DNA of 64,000 nucleotides from an uncultured Clostridia bacterium (GTDB lineage: Bacteria; Bacillota_I; Bacilli_A; RF39; UBA660), in the NCBI GenBank assembly GCA_948433435.1, contig CAOJDX010000003.1:27581-91580 (forward strand), given 5' to 3'. Positions 1-11,695 of the stretch are shown piece after piece; within the stretch, counting starts at the first letter, position 1, and every line of letters starts with the position of its first letter. The position numbers were made by a program, and so were the translations under genes. The notes below the pieces were generated by a model. That model saw nothing but the letters and a program-made list of their open reading frames with translations, was not told where the DNA came from and ran no database searches.

Positions 1-1
1 A

Positions 2-556
2 AGTGAAGAAAACTATAATATTGTAATTCCTAGCCATAATATTGTAGAGTTTTGTAGGATTATGGATGAAGATCCTGACAGTAAAGTAGAAGTTCATATT
101 TTTAATAATAAGGTTTTATTTAAATATAAAAATTTACTATTTCAATCTCGTTTAATTAATGGAACTTATCCTAATACAGCGAATTTGATGCCAGATGCCT
201 CATATATGGTAATTACAGCTGATTTAAATACTTTCTATAGTGTTATTGATCGTGCTAGTATTTTAACTAGTGATCGGGAAAAAAATATTGTTACTTTAGA
301 AACTGAAGGAGATACTTTGATTTTAAAATCTTCTTCTATTGAAATTGGTAGGGTAGAAGAGAAAATGAAAATTACTAAAAATGTAGAAGATGATATTAAA
401 ATTTCTTTTAGTGCTAGATATATGATGGAAGCCTTAAAAAGTTTTTCAACAGATACTGTGGAAATTCATTATGTTGGGGAAATTAAACCGATTATTTTAA
501 AATCTAATGAAGAAGAGACTTTAACTCAATTAGTTTTACCTATTAGAACTTATTAG
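2..556 (+). CDS. dnaN: DNA polymerase III beta subunit (sliding clamp), C-terminal part
   Basis: The reading frame is already open at base 2 and ends at TAG 554-556, so the gene starts before the window. The visible 184 residues cover the middle and C-terminal clamp domains; the family is usually about 370-380 residues. The segment around residues 7-20 (VIPSHNIVEF) and the ending LTQLVLPIRTY are typical of DnaN, where the clamp closes on DNA and binds polymerase and repair partners through a pocket near the C-terminus. It lies upstream of recF-gyrB-gyrA, the usual Bacilli order, which implies dnaA just outside the window. A terminator follows. The family call is firm; the missing 5' half cannot be assessed. 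Confidence 0.93.
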   Translation, partial: SEENYNIVIPSHNIVEFCRIMDEDPDSKVEVHIFNNKVLFKYKNLLFQSRLINGTYPNTANLMPDASYMVITADLNTFYSVIDRASILTSDREKNIVTLETEGDTLILKSSSIEIGRVEEKMKITKNVEDDIKISFSARYMMEALKSFSTDTVEIHYVGEIKPIILKSNEEETLTQLVLPIRTY

Positions 557-586
557 TCATAGATTACTATTAAGTTATATATTAAT

Positions 587-607
587 AAGAGGTTTTCCTC
601 TTTTTTT
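587..607 (+). terminator. Rho-independent terminator after dnaN
   Basis: A 6-bp stem AAGAGG/CCTCTT with a TTTT loop is followed by a run of seven T. It closes the dnaN transcript and separates it from comK. Confidence 0.8.
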
Positions 608-655
608 GTGGAAAAATGTTAAAATTTGTAGATTTATGACATAATTCATCATTTT

Positions 656-717
656 TTGACAGGTGAACGTGATATTTTATTTAGCGAAAACGGTTAATTT
701 ATTGTTTTCAAAGGGGG
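656..717 (+). promoter_or_regulatory. Putative comK promoter, inverted repeat and RBS
   Basis: TTGACA at 656-661 is a perfect -35; a weak TATTTA lies 16 bp downstream at 678-683. Just after it an inverted repeat GAAAAC (686-691) / GTTTTC (704-709) with a 12-base gap could be an operator. ComK in Bacillus binds paired A-tract/T-tract boxes and activates its own gene, so autoregulation is possible, but the spacing does not match a classic K-box. A GGGGG ribosome-binding site lies at 713-717. Confidence 0.45.
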
Positions 718-727
718 AATGATTAAA

Positions 728-1180
728 ATGAAAAGTAGTTATGAAATTAATGAGGGGACTTTAGCAATTATATCGATGATGGATGGTCATTCGAAAGTTT
801 TAGAGGATCATGGTGATTATGTTATTCAGCAAAAGTCTTTTGATATTTTGGATCATAGTTGCAAGTATTTTGGTAGTAGTTATGAGGGAAGAAAAGAAGG
901 AGCAAAGGCAATAATTGGAGCTAATTATAAACTTCCAATTATTGTAGAAGATGAACGTAATATGGTATTTTTTCCAACAACTAGTCCAGAAGATAAAGAA
1001 TGTATTTGGATTGCTGTGAATAAAATTAGAGATTATTATGAGCATGAGTATAATACAACGAAGATTGTCTTTGAAAATGGAATAGAAATCTTATTATCAC
1101 TTTCTTTTAGAGCTGTGCAAAATCAGATATTCAGGGCCACTAGACTTAGTTATCTTTTGAAAAGTCGAAAAAATAAATGA
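728..1180 (+). CDS. comK: ComK-like competence transcription factor
   Basis: The protein (150 residues from this start) matches the ComK family in the core: SYEINEGTLAI near the N-terminus, the segment DHSCKYFGSSYEGRKEG, a FFPT motif after a variable strand, and a C-terminal FENGIEI...NQIFRATRL segment. ComK is the DNA-binding master activator of competence (DNA uptake and recombination genes) in Bacillus and Listeria. It is shorter than the 192-residue Bacillus protein, lacking the far C-terminus needed for MecA/ClpCP control in Bacillus. An ATG at 719 is in frame but sits one base after the GGGGG RBS (713-717); ATG 728 has ten bases of spacing and is preferred. The placement between dnaN and recF is unusual. 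No uptake genes lie in the window. Confidence 0.82.
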   Translation: MKSSYEINEGTLAIISMMDGHSKVLEDHGDYVIQQKSFDILDHSCKYFGSSYEGRKEGAKAIIGANYKLPIIVEDERNMVFFPTTSPEDKECIWIAVNKIRDYYEHEYNTTKIVFENGIEILLSLSFRAVQNQIFRATRLSYLLKSRKNK

Positions 1181-1307
1181 TTTTTAGGGATTTATTGTTA
1201 ATTATTTAGGAAAAGATGCTTAATTTAATCAGTGTTTATTTCCAGTTATTTATTAGGAAAAGATAATCATAAATGACGGTAAATGGTTTTTGTATGTATG
1301 AATTGGC

Positions 1308-1334
1308 TTGACAAAATTGCCTGGGGGGTATAAT
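1308..1334 (+). promoter_or_regulatory. G-tract promoter, candidate phase-variable (G6)
   Basis: TTGACA at 1308-1313 is followed by nine bases (AAATTGCCT), six G (1323-1328) and a perfect TATAAT at 1329-1334. The spacer is only 15 bp; two more G would give the optimal 17 bp. TAATAT at 1331-1336 is an alternative -10 at 17 bp. The same arrangement recurs at 53827-53857 with ten G. Homopolymeric G tracts inside promoter spacers are known switches by slipped-strand mispairing in other bacteria; that this one switches is inferred. Confidence 0.7.
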
Positions 1335-1369
1335 ATAGCCAATTTCATAAGAGAGGGGGAATTTATACT

Positions 1370-2167
1370 ATGAAATTAAAAGAGGAAAAAAGTGATTTAT
1401 TATCAATGGATGATAAACAGATTATGAAACAAAGAGTTATTCGATTAAAGGGTAAGCATTGTGCATTAATGGGGGCAATATATTTTTCTATTTTAGGTAT
1501 AGGTGGTGTAGGACTAGCTAAATTACATAATCTAGTGGATGAGATTAATCATAATTTGGAGGAAATACATTCAGGTTTGGAAGATATATTAGATTCACTA
1601 GAGGAAATTGAGTTATTGCTTTCAGATCGTTCAGAGAAAACGGAAGAAAATATATCTCAGAGGTTAGATGAAATTGAACGAAGATTACAAGATCGTGAAG
1701 AGTATCTTGATTTATTAAGAAATTTAGATAAAGATTCTTTTGAATATACAGAAATGTGTGGTAATCTTTTGAAAGTTAGAGAAAAGCTAAATATTTCTTC
1801 TGAAGAAGATCACCAATATGCTAATATTTTAAGTATTGGAGATTGTGTAAATTTAGTAGATGAGGATGTTCCCATATATGAGGATATTTATTCTGTTGAT
1901 AGGCAAGAAAATGCTGTAACAAGTTTATATGGAACAGGAGAAATTAGATGTATTCAGTCTATTATTATGTCTAATCAGGATATGGTGACGGAAGTCGATA
2001 ATATGGACGATTATGAATTATTTAAGAGTATTGGTTTTGAAGTTAAAGGTTACAATTTGGTGAATCAATTTTCTTTGGAAGAAGATGGAAGTTTAACTAG
2101 TGAATTTCGTTGTGGAAAAGATGCTATCAAACTTGAGAAAAAAATGAATACTCGCTTACAAAGATAA
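1370..2167 (+). CDS. Hypothetical membrane protein with coiled coil
   Basis: I do not recognise this 265-residue protein. A basic N-terminus (1-30) precedes one hydrophobic segment at about 31-50 (ALMGAIYFSILGIGGVGLA). A strongly heptad-like acidic coiled coil follows (about 55-130, with HNLEEIHSGLEDILDSLEEIE and RLDEIERRLQDRE). The C-terminal 130 residues look globular and acidic with no known motif. The single hydrophobic segment suggests an inner-membrane anchor; topology is not clear. It is a one-gene unit between the G-tract promoter at 1308 and the terminator at 2190, so its expression may vary between cells. The RBS GAGAGGGGGA precedes the ATG at 1370. Confidence 0.7.
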   Translation: MKLKEEKSDLLSMDDKQIMKQRVIRLKGKHCALMGAIYFSILGIGGVGLAKLHNLVDEINHNLEEIHSGLEDILDSLEEIELLLSDRSEKTEENISQRLDEIERRLQDREEYLDLLRNLDKDSFEYTEMCGNLLKVREKLNISSEEDHQYANILSIGDCVNLVDEDVPIYEDIYSVDRQENAVTSLYGTGEIRCIQSIIMSNQDMVTEVDNMDDYELFKSIGFEVKGYNLVNQFSLEEDGSLTSEFRCGKDAIKLEKKMNTRLQR

Positions 2168-2189
2168 TATAAAAATTAAAAAATACATA

Positions 2190-2218
2190 AAGGTAGATTA
2201 AATTTTCTATCTTTTTTA
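2190..2218 (+). terminator. Rho-independent terminator
   Basis: The stem AGGTAG (2191-2196) / CTATCT (2207-2212), containing one G-T pair, is followed by TTTTTT. It ends the coiled-coil membrane protein transcript. Confidence 0.65.
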
Positions 2219-2282
2219 TTTATATTTTAATTAAAAGTTGAGTTAATAATATTGATTTTTTCGTGCATAAATAGCCTGTTTA

Positions 2283-2291
2283 TGATATAAT
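2283..2291 (+). promoter_or_regulatory. Extended -10 promoter for recF-gyrB-gyrA
   Basis: TG-A-TATAAT is a complete extended -10 element with TATAAT at 2286-2291. No good -35 lies 16-18 bp upstream. The predicted transcript would start near 2298 and contain the seven-codon minicistron and recF. Confidence 0.6.
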
Positions 2292-2336
2292 GAATACGTA
2301 TGTATAGGAATACTGAACTAGGGGATAGGTGATTGA

Positions 2337-2359
2337 ATGAGTAGTTTTTATAGCAAATA

Positions 2360-2360
<1 letters not shown>
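2337..2360 (+). CDS. Seven-codon minicistron coupled to recF
   Basis: ATG 2337 opens a seven-codon frame (MSSFYSK) ending at TAA 2358-2360. The A of this stop is the first base of the recF ATG (TAATG overlap). AGGTGAT at 2327-2333 is well placed for this ATG, four to eight bases upstream. No Shine-Dalgarno sequence lies in the 20 bases before recF's own ATG. Translation of recF therefore probably depends on ribosomes finishing this peptide. In Bacillus the S4-domain gene yaaA sits here; this could be a relic or a leader that sets RecF level. The peptide itself probably has no function. Confidence 0.55.
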
Positions 2361-5409
<3,049 letters not shown>

Positions 5410-5421
5410 GAGGTTATGGAA

Positions 5422-7896
5422 ATGGATAAATTAGAACAAAACAATATAGTTAAAGAGGTAAAAGACTCTTTTCTTGAATATTCAATGAGTGTAATTATTT
5501 CCCGTGCTTTACCTGACCTTAGAGATGGTTTAAAGCCTGTTCATCGACGTATTTTATATTCGATGTATGAATCGGGTTATACTCCTGATAAACCTCATAA
5601 AAAGAGTGCTAGAATTGTCGGAGATGTTATGGGTAAATATCATCCACATGGTGATAGTTCGATATATGAAGCAATGGTTAGAATGGCTCAAGATTTTTCT
5701 TATCGTAATATGCTTGTAGATGGTCATGGAAATTTTGGTAATATTGAGGGATACGGGGCAGCAGCAATGCGTTATACAGAGTCTCGACTTTCTAAAATTT
5801 CTTTAGAGCTTTTAAGAGATATTAATAAGAATACGGTTAATTTTACTCCTAACTTTGATGATACGGAAAAGGAGCCTGAGATTCTTCCTTCTAGATTTCC
5901 TAATATTTTAGTAAATGGGACAATGGGAATTGCTGTTGGTATGGCTACTAATATTCCTCCACATAATCTAGGGGAAGTTATTGATGGATGTGTTGCTTAT
6001 ATTGATAATCCTGATATTGATTTGGATGGTTTGATGCAATATATTAAGGGTCCAGATTTTCCAACGGGTGCGACTATTTTAGGCAATAGTGGTATTCGTA
6101 AGGCCTATGAGACTGGTCGTGGTTCTATTACTATTCGAAGTAAGGCTCGTATAGAAGAGGATCATGGTAAACATTATATTATTATTGATGAAGTTCCATA
6201 TGGAATTAACACTTTAGATCTTAAAAATAAGGTTGCAGAGCTTGTCCATAATAAGGTTATTGATGGTATTAGTGATTATCATACTGACTTGAAAGAGGGT
6301 ATTAAAATTACTATTACTTTGAAAAAAGATGCTAATCCGCAGGTTGTACTTAATAATTTATATAAGCATACTTCTTTTCAAACTAATTATGGAATTATTT
6401 TCTTGATGCTTGATCAAGGAGTTCCTAGAACTTTAGGATTAAAGGATATTATTGCTAAATATGTTGATTATCAAAAAGAAATTATTATTCGTCGTACTAA
6501 ATTTGATTTAGATAAGGATGAAAAAAGAGCTCATATTTTGGAAGGCTTAAAGATTGCTCTTGATCATATTGATGCTATTATTCAATTAATTAAATCTTCT
6601 AAAAGTGATGAAGAGGCAATGAAAGGTTTAATTAATACTTATAATTTGAGTGAAGCTCAATCGCAAGCTATTCTTGAGATGAAACTTCGTAGATTAACTG
6701 GTTTAGAGAGAGATAAAATTGAAAATGAGTTACAGGCTTTACTTGCTGAGATTGAACAGTTAAGAGCAATTTTGGCTAGTGAGGAGAAAATTTTACAAAT
6801 TATTAAAGATGAAATGTTGGAGATTAAGAATAAGTATGCAGATGAGCGAAGGACTAACATTGATATGACTGCTATTGAGTATATTGAAGATGAATCTTTA
6901 ATTCCTGTTGATGATATTATTGTTACTTTAACTAATAGAGGCTATATTAAACGTGTTAAGAGTGATGTTTATCGGGCTCAGAATCGTGGTGGTGTAGGAA
7001 TTAAGGGAATGTCTACTAATGAGGAAGATTTTGCTCAGCATTTAGTTAATATGAAAACACATGATTATATTTTATTCTTTTCTAATTATGGTAGGGTATA
7101 TCGATTGAAGGGTTATGAAATTCCTGAATTTGCTAGACAATCTAAAGGACTTCCTATTATTAATCTACTGAGTCTAGATAAGGATGAAAAAATTAGTTCT
7201 ATTATTAATGTTTCTACTGAAAATAATGATGCTAAGTATTTAGTGTTTGTGACTAAAAATGGTCTTACTAAGCGAACACCTCTTGAAGAATTTGATTCTA
7301 TTCGTTCTGGTGGTAAGATTGCTATTACTTTAAAAGATGATGATGAGTTAATTAGTGTTAGAAAGACAACTGGTGATGATGAAATTATTATTGGTGCTAC
7401 TAATGGTCGCATGGTTCGTTTTCATGAAAGTGAAGTAAGATCTATGGGTAGAAGTGCTAGTGGAGTTAAGGGAATCGAGTTAGGCGAAAGTTATGTTGTT
7501 GGTTCTGAAGTAGTTAAGCCTGATCAATATATTCTAATTGTTACAGAAAAGGGTTATGGAAAACAAACATTAGTTGATGAATATAGACTTACTCATAGAG
7601 GTAGTAAGGGTGTTAAAGCCTTAAATATGACTGATAAGAATGGTTCAATTGTTTCTTTAAAAACAATTGATGATTTAGATGGGTACGATTTAATGATTAT
7701 TACAGATAGTGGTGTTATTATTCGAATGCCATTGAATCAAATTTCTATATTAAAGAGGGCTACTCAAGGTGTTAGATTAATTAATTTAAAAGACGATCAA
7801 ATGGTTTCTACTATAGCTATTGTTAGCAAAGAGCAGGAAAATGAAAGTGATAATGATCATAGTGATGAAATAAAAGAAGATACTAGTTCTGAGTAG
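5422..7896 (+). CDS. gyrA: DNA gyrase subunit A
   Basis: The DNA cleavage and wrapping subunit of gyrase. The winged-helix/tower region carries the catalytic tyrosine in [11 protein letters not shown], and the resistance-determining stretch [17 protein letters not shown] has Ser and Glu at the positions linked to quinolone resistance, i.e. the susceptible state. The C-terminal half has six beta-pinwheel blades; the GyrA box is only loosely present ([10 protein letters not shown]), so strong wrapping may be reduced. Start choice: AGGAGG at 5408-5413 is two bases from ATG 5416 but eight from ATG 5422, so MDKLEQNN is preferred (824 residues). An acidic tail ends the protein. Assignment to gyrA rather than parC rests on adjacency to gyrB. 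Confidence 0.96.
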   Translation: MDKLEQNNIVKEVKDSFLEYSMSVIISRALPDLRDGLKPVHRRILYSMYESGYTPDKPHKKSARIVGDVMGKYHPHGDSSIYEAMVRMAQDFSYRNMLVDGHGNFGNIEGYGAAAMRYTESRLSKISLELLRDINKNTVNFTPNFDDTEKEPEILPSRFPNILVNGTMGIAVGMATNIPPHNLGEVIDGCVAYIDNPDIDLDGLMQYIKGPDFPTGATILGNSGIRKAYETGRGSITIRSKARIEEDHGKHYIIIDEVPYGINTLDLKNKVAELVHNKVIDGISDYHTDLKEGIKITITLKKDANPQVVLNNLYKHTSFQTNYGIIFLMLDQGVPRTLGLKDIIAKYVDYQKEIIIRRTKFDLDKDEKRAHILEGLKIALDHIDAIIQLIKSSKSDEEAMKGLINTYNLSEAQSQAILEMKLRRLTGLERDKIENELQALLAEIEQLRAILASEEKILQIIKDEMLEIKNKYADERRTNIDMTAIEYIEDESLIPVDDIIVTLTNRGYIKRVKSDVYRAQNRGGVGIKGMSTNEEDFAQHLVNMKTHDYILFFSNYGRVYRLKGYEIPEFARQSKGLPIINLLSLDKDEKISSIINVSTENNDAKYLVFVTKNGLTKRTPLEEFDSIRSGGKIAITLKDDDELISVRKTTGDDEIIIGATNGRMVRFHESEVRSMGRSASGVKGIELGESYVVGSEVVKPDQYILIVTEKGYGKQTLVDEYRLTHRGSKGVKALNMTDKNGSIVSLKTIDDLDGYDLMIITDSGVIIRMPLNQISILKRATQGVRLINLKDDQMVSTIAIVSKEQENESDNDHSDEIKEDTSSE

Positions 7897-7912
7897 AATT
7901 AGTATTTTTTTT
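7881..7912 (+). terminator. Terminator of the gyrase operon
   Basis: A 10-bp stem TACTAGTTCT / AGAATTAGTA (one G-T pair) with loop GAGT is followed by eight T. It overlaps the last codons and stop of gyrA. Confidence 0.85.
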
Positions 7913-8003
7913 ATCGTTTATACAAACAAACGTTTTATTGAGTTTAGTTTTTAAGTTGATTACTTGTTTTATTAATAAATTAGTGTTTTTAGCTATTACT
8001 ATC

Positions 8004-8012
8004 TGTGGATAT
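8004..8012 (-). promoter_or_regulatory. DnaA-box-like site
   Basis: TGTGGATAT on the + strand; the reverse complement ATATCCACA differs from the TTATCCACA consensus at its first position. It lies 138 bases from a perfect box. Confidence 0.35.
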
Positions 8013-8149
8013 TTTATGTTTTCTAAATATTTTAGTTGTTTAAATGTGTTTGATTTTTGTATATATATCTTTTGATGATAATATTTTTTGTTTTGGTGAT
8101 AACATGTAAAATTCTATTAGTATGGTTGTATAAAGTAATATTTATATTC

Positions 8150-8158
8150 TGTGGATAA
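8150..8158 (-). promoter_or_regulatory. DnaA box (perfect consensus)
   Basis: TGTGGATAA on the + strand is the exact reverse complement of TTATCCACA. One perfect 9-mer in AT-rich DNA near the origin could bind DnaA, perhaps for regulation or titration, but a single box does not define an origin. Confidence 0.5.
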
Positions 8159-8505
8159 AAATTATTTTAGTTGTATTGCTAGTTTAAAAGTTTTAGTATG
8201 AAGTTATGTAACATATTTGAATGATTGCTAAGGAGCATTGTAAAAGTCTTATTTCTCCTTTCTAATATAGTTGATTGATAGTATTAAGAGATTACAATAT
8301 ATTAAATGAAATTTTATGTATTATTTAGTTTTTGCTTAAATGTAGAGGCAATGTATAATACGTTGTTGATATTATTGAATGGCATATATTTAATTTAAAA
8401 AATTTCTAAGTAATTTTGAATGGAGTATAATATTTTGTTTGTGAATATTTAATTGTTGAATATGGAAGTCAGAAGAAAATTATAATATTTAGTTATTAGT
8501 ATTTG

Positions 8506-8527
8506 AAATATTTCCCGGGAAATATTT
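8506..8527. promoter_or_regulatory. Noc-type binding site (NBS) 1
   Basis: ATTTCCCGGGAAAT at 8510-8523 is identical to the B. subtilis Noc consensus and is the core of a perfect 22-bp palindrome. Noc is a ParB paralogue that binds such sites and keeps FtsZ rings off the nucleoid. The noc gene itself is not in the window. Confidence 0.8.
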
Positions 8528-8586
8528 TTAAATGAAATTTTAGTATAGTATTTAGTTAGATAGTAGGTATTAATTTAGAAACCAAT

Positions 8587-8602
8587 TGTTTCACGTGAAA
8601 CA
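8587..8602. promoter_or_regulatory. parS site 1
   Basis: TGTTTCACGTGAAACA is a perfect match to the 16-bp parS consensus bound by ParB/Spo0J. It nucleates partition complexes and SMC loading near the origin. Confidence 0.93.
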
Positions 8603-8686
8603 TTAATGTAGTTTTAATGAATATAATTAGGTTGATGATACTAAGTAATTATGAATTTTAATAGATTTTCTATTTCGATAGTATTA

Positions 8687-8714
8687 ATAAATTATTTTCC
8701 GGGAAATAATTTAT
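8687..8714. promoter_or_regulatory. Noc-type binding site 2, one mismatch
   Basis: The core at 8694-8707 matches the Noc consensus except for T instead of C at 8698. The palindrome extends to 28 bp, with only that pair broken. It lies about 90 bases from parS site 1. Confidence 0.65.
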
Positions 8715-9272
8715 ACTAGGTTTAAATTTAATATTAATTATAATTAATTTTTTAAGAGAAAAATATATGTAATTTTAGAGTTACTTTTTTGTATAAGTTA
8801 ATATTCTTTTGTTCATTATATTTACTAAGATATTATTTAATAATATTAAGTATGTTTCCAATAATTTTTTAATATAGTAATTTATCAGGAATTAGAAAAA
8901 ATATGATTTGAATAATTATAAATTGTTGATGGTTGGTTAAAGAGTTGAAATATATTGATTCGATGAGTATTATTTAGAGATTATTAACTGTTTTTACTTT
9001 GATAAAATATTGTTGTGTTGATAGGACGTATTAGTTTACTTATGATAAGTAATAGGAAAGCTGGTAAAGAAGAATTATGCATATAGAAATGTGTAATATA
9101 TATTTATTTTTTATCTGAAATGGAAAATTTCAAAAAAGTAAAGTTATGAAGGGTCTATAAGTACTCTATCAAAATTAAGGTGTTGTAAATAAAAGATATG
9201 GAAAAAAATTATTGTTTTAAAATGGAGTTTTATTTTTGTTTAAAATGATGAAAATATTGCTATGTTTTTTGA

Positions 9273-9288
9273 TGTTTCACGTGAAACA
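9273..9288. promoter_or_regulatory. parS site 2
   Basis: A second perfect TGTTTCACGTGAAACA, 686 bp downstream of the first and just upstream of the SRP RNA promoter. ParB spreading from here would cover the SRP RNA and tadA. Confidence 0.93.
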
Positions 9289-9332
9289 CTTGATTTTGAT
9301 ATTAGTATAAAATTAATTTATGTTAAAATGTA

Positions 9333-9361
9333 TTGAAAAATTTGAAAGTATATTATACAAT
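9333..9361 (+). promoter_or_regulatory. Promoter of the SRP RNA
   Basis: TTGAAA (9333-9338), a 17-bp spacer and TACAAT (9356-9361). The G at 9368, seven bases past the -10, is exactly the first paired base of the SRP RNA helix, which supports the call. Confidence 0.75.
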
Positions 9362-9367
9362 TATATT

Positions 9368-9904
<537 letters not shown>

Positions 9905-9926
9905 AATATTAATTTTATATAATATT

Positions 9927-9935
9927 TGGTATAAT
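9927..9935 (+). promoter_or_regulatory. Extended -10 promoter upstream of dnaX
   Basis: TG-G-TATAAT with TATAAT at 9930-9935. Transcription would start near 9942, at the RBS, giving a very short leader. No clear -35 is visible. Confidence 0.5.
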
Positions 9936-9952
9936 TTTTATAGGTGATGGGT

Positions 9953-11671
9953 ATGTATCAGACTTTGTATAGAAAATATCGTCCGCGAAGTTTTTCTGAA
10001 ATAGTTGGTCAAGATATTATTGTAAGAACATTAAAAAATTCTATTTTGAACTGTAAGGTTGCGCATGCTTATTTGTTTATTGGTCCTCGTGGAACGGGAA
10101 AGACTTCAACTGCTAAAATTTTTGCTAGGGCAGTTAATTGTTTAGATAATCATGAAGGTGATATTTGTGCTAATTGTATAGCTTGCGATTTTTCTATGCA
10201 TAAGGATTGTTTGGATATTATAGAAATAGATGCAGCTTCTAATAATGGTGTCGATGAAATTAGAAATCTTCGTGAAAAAGTTGCTTTGGTTCCTAGTGAA
10301 TTAAAGTATAAAGTATATATTATAGATGAAGTTCATATGCTTACTATTTCAGCTTTTAATGCTCTTTTAAAAACTCTGGAAGAACCACCTGAACATGTTA
10401 TTTTTATATTAGCAACTACAGATCCTCAAAAGGTTCCAGAAACTATTATTTCAAGATGTCAATGTTTTAATTTTTCTAGAATTGCTGATTTAAATATAGT
10501 TAATTACTTGAGTATGGTGTGTCAAAAAGAGAAAATTGATTGTGAGGCAGATGTTTTAGAACATATAGCTGTAATGTCTGATGGTGGAATGCGAGATTCA
10601 ATTAGCATGCTTGATAAGTTGAGTTCATATAAGAACGGTAAAATTGTGTTAGAAGATTTTTTAACTTTAAATGGTTTGGTTACTACTAAAGATTTAGATA
10701 ACTTTTTAAATCTTATTTTGGAAAGTAAAGTTTCTTTAATTATTGAAATGCTAGAAAATTGGAATAGTAAAGGGAAAAATATTGTTCAGATTATGATTCA
10801 ATTTTTAGATTTTTTAAAAAGTGAATTAATAGAGGGTTATATTAATAATACAGTTACTAATTTGTCTTTACTTCAGGAATTAGCTAATTTACTTAATGAA
10901 AAAATGTTTGATATTAAGAAAAGTTCTAATCCAAAGATTTATATTGAAATTATGCTTTTAAATTTTGTGAATCAATGTAAGATTATTTCCCGGGAAATAA
11001 TTTCTTCTAAGACAAGTAAAATTGATGAGTTAAATTGTGATATTATTCAGAATAAGCATGATTCTCAAGAGAAAAGTGAGTCTTTCAAAAATGCTGATCA
11101 TGTTTCTTGTGATGAAAATAGTATTTCGGAAGTTAAAGAAAAAAAGTCTGTAATAATGGAAAATTGCTCTAGCAAGTTTAGTCATTCAAACATAAATGAT
11201 ATTATGGAAATAAGAATGAATAATGCTTTTATTTCAGCTAAGAAAGAATTTTTGAAAGAGGATAAATTGAAGTTTAATCAGTTAAATGATTATACTTTTG
11301 ATCAAAATATTGGTTATTTGGTATGTGCTTTATTAGATGGAAAAATTAGATTGTCTAGTGAAAATTATTTAGTTGTTAGTTATGAATATGATTCAGTTGT
11401 TCTAGAAAATTTAGTTAATTTTCAGAATATGGAAAAAGTTTTATTTGATAAATTAGGTATGACGAAAAAACTTATCATTATTTCTGATGATAAGTGGAGT
11501 GTTTATGCTAAGCAGTATGTTGATCATTTAAAAAATAATGAGCAGTATGAATATAGAAAAGAACCAGAACTAATGTTTGATTATGGTGTTAGTCAGGGTG
11601 AAGAAAACTTAAATAATGAAAATAATGATAGCGTTTCTTCAATATTTGGTGATATAGTAGAAATGTGTTAG
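9953..11671 (+). CDS. dnaX: DNA polymerase III subunit tau/gamma
   Basis: DnaX forms the clamp-loader ATPase core and ties it to polymerase and helicase. The 572 residues start MYQTLYRKYRPRSF, the family signature. They show Walker A GPRGTGKT (44-51), a zinc-binding cysteine cluster (CxNCxxC near 70-80), Walker B DEVHML and the arginine finger SRC. After about residue 360 comes a low-complexity linker, then a C-terminal tau-like domain. An in-frame GTG at 9944 lies within the RBS AGGTGATG, so ATG 9953 is preferred. The linker contains a Noc-type palindrome (10985-10998) and an A AAA AAG heptamer (11140-11146) that could yield a shorter gamma form. It leads a cluster with ybaB and recR. Confidence 0.95.
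   Translation: MYQTLYRKYRPRSFSEIVGQDIIVRTLKNSILNCKVAHAYLFIGPRGTGKTSTAKIFARAVNCLDNHEGDICANCIACDFSMHKDCLDIIEIDAASNNGVDEIRNLREKVALVPSELKYKVYIIDEVHMLTISAFNALLKTLEEPPEHVIFILATTDPQKVPETIISRCQCFNFSRIADLNIVNYLSMVCQKEKIDCEADVLEHIAVMSDGGMRDSISMLDKLSSYKNGKIVLEDFLTLNGLVTTKDLDNFLNLILESKVSLIIEMLENWNSKGKNIVQIMIQFLDFLKSELIEGYINNTVTNLSLLQELANLLNEKMFDIKKSSNPKIYIEIMLLNFVNQCKIISREIISSKTSKIDELNCDIIQNKHDSQEKSESFKNADHVSCDENSISEVKEKKSVIMENCSSKFSHSNINDIMEIRMNNAFISAKKEFLKEDKLKFNQLNDYTFDQNIGYLVCALLDGKIRLSSENYLVVSYEYDSVVLENLVNFQNMEKVLFDKLGMTKKLIIISDDKWSVYAKQYVDHLKNNEQYEYRKEPELMFDYGVSQGEENLNNENNDSVSSIFGDIVEMC
10985..10998. promoter_or_regulatory. Noc-type binding site 3, inside dnaX
   Basis: ATTTCCCGGGAAAT, an exact match to the Noc consensus, within the dnaX linker coding region, where it encodes I-S-R-E-I. 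The surrounding bases extend the palindrome to TTATTTCCCGGGAAATAA. Confidence 0.72.
11140..11146 (+). other. Candidate -1 frameshift site A AAA AAG in dnaX
   Basis: Codons 396-398 read GAA AAA AAG, giving the slippery heptamer A AAA AAG in the zero frame, the motif E. coli dnaX uses to make gamma. Shifting -1 adds eight codons and stops at TAG 11170-11172, giving a protein of about 406 residues, close to the E. coli gamma length of 431. It falls between the ATPase part and the tau domain. No strong downstream stem-loop is evident (only TTGC/GCAA at about 11164-11175). Confidence 0.45.
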
Positions 11672-11695
11672 ATTGAAAGGGAAAGGTGATATTTT

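Larger units (their letters stand above)
7913..9332. other. Long AT-rich non-coding region with chromosome-organisation sites
   Basis: About 1.4 kb without a convincing reading frame, which is exceptional in this compact window. It contains two DnaA-box-like sites, two Noc-type palindromes and two perfect parS sites, annotated separately. The distance from dnaN and gyrA fits a centromere-like segment next to oriC. I see no tRNA or rRNA in it. It may also be a degenerate former gene, since B. subtilis carries rRNA genes after gyrA. Confidence 0.7.

Noticed and set aside
607..615. DnaA-box-like TGTGGAAAA after dnaN
   Set aside because: One mismatch from consensus and overlapping the terminator T run; too weak alone.
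800..1045. Reverse-strand frame opposite comK
   Set aside because: Lies entirely within a recognised gene, is low in complexity and has no RBS. The same holds for the other reverse-strand frames opposite gyrB, gyrA, recR, mfd, dusB, lysS, clpC and the giant gene.
7913..9332. Complete oriC
   Set aside because: Only one perfect and one imperfect DnaA box were found; the main origin is expected upstream of dnaA, outside the window.
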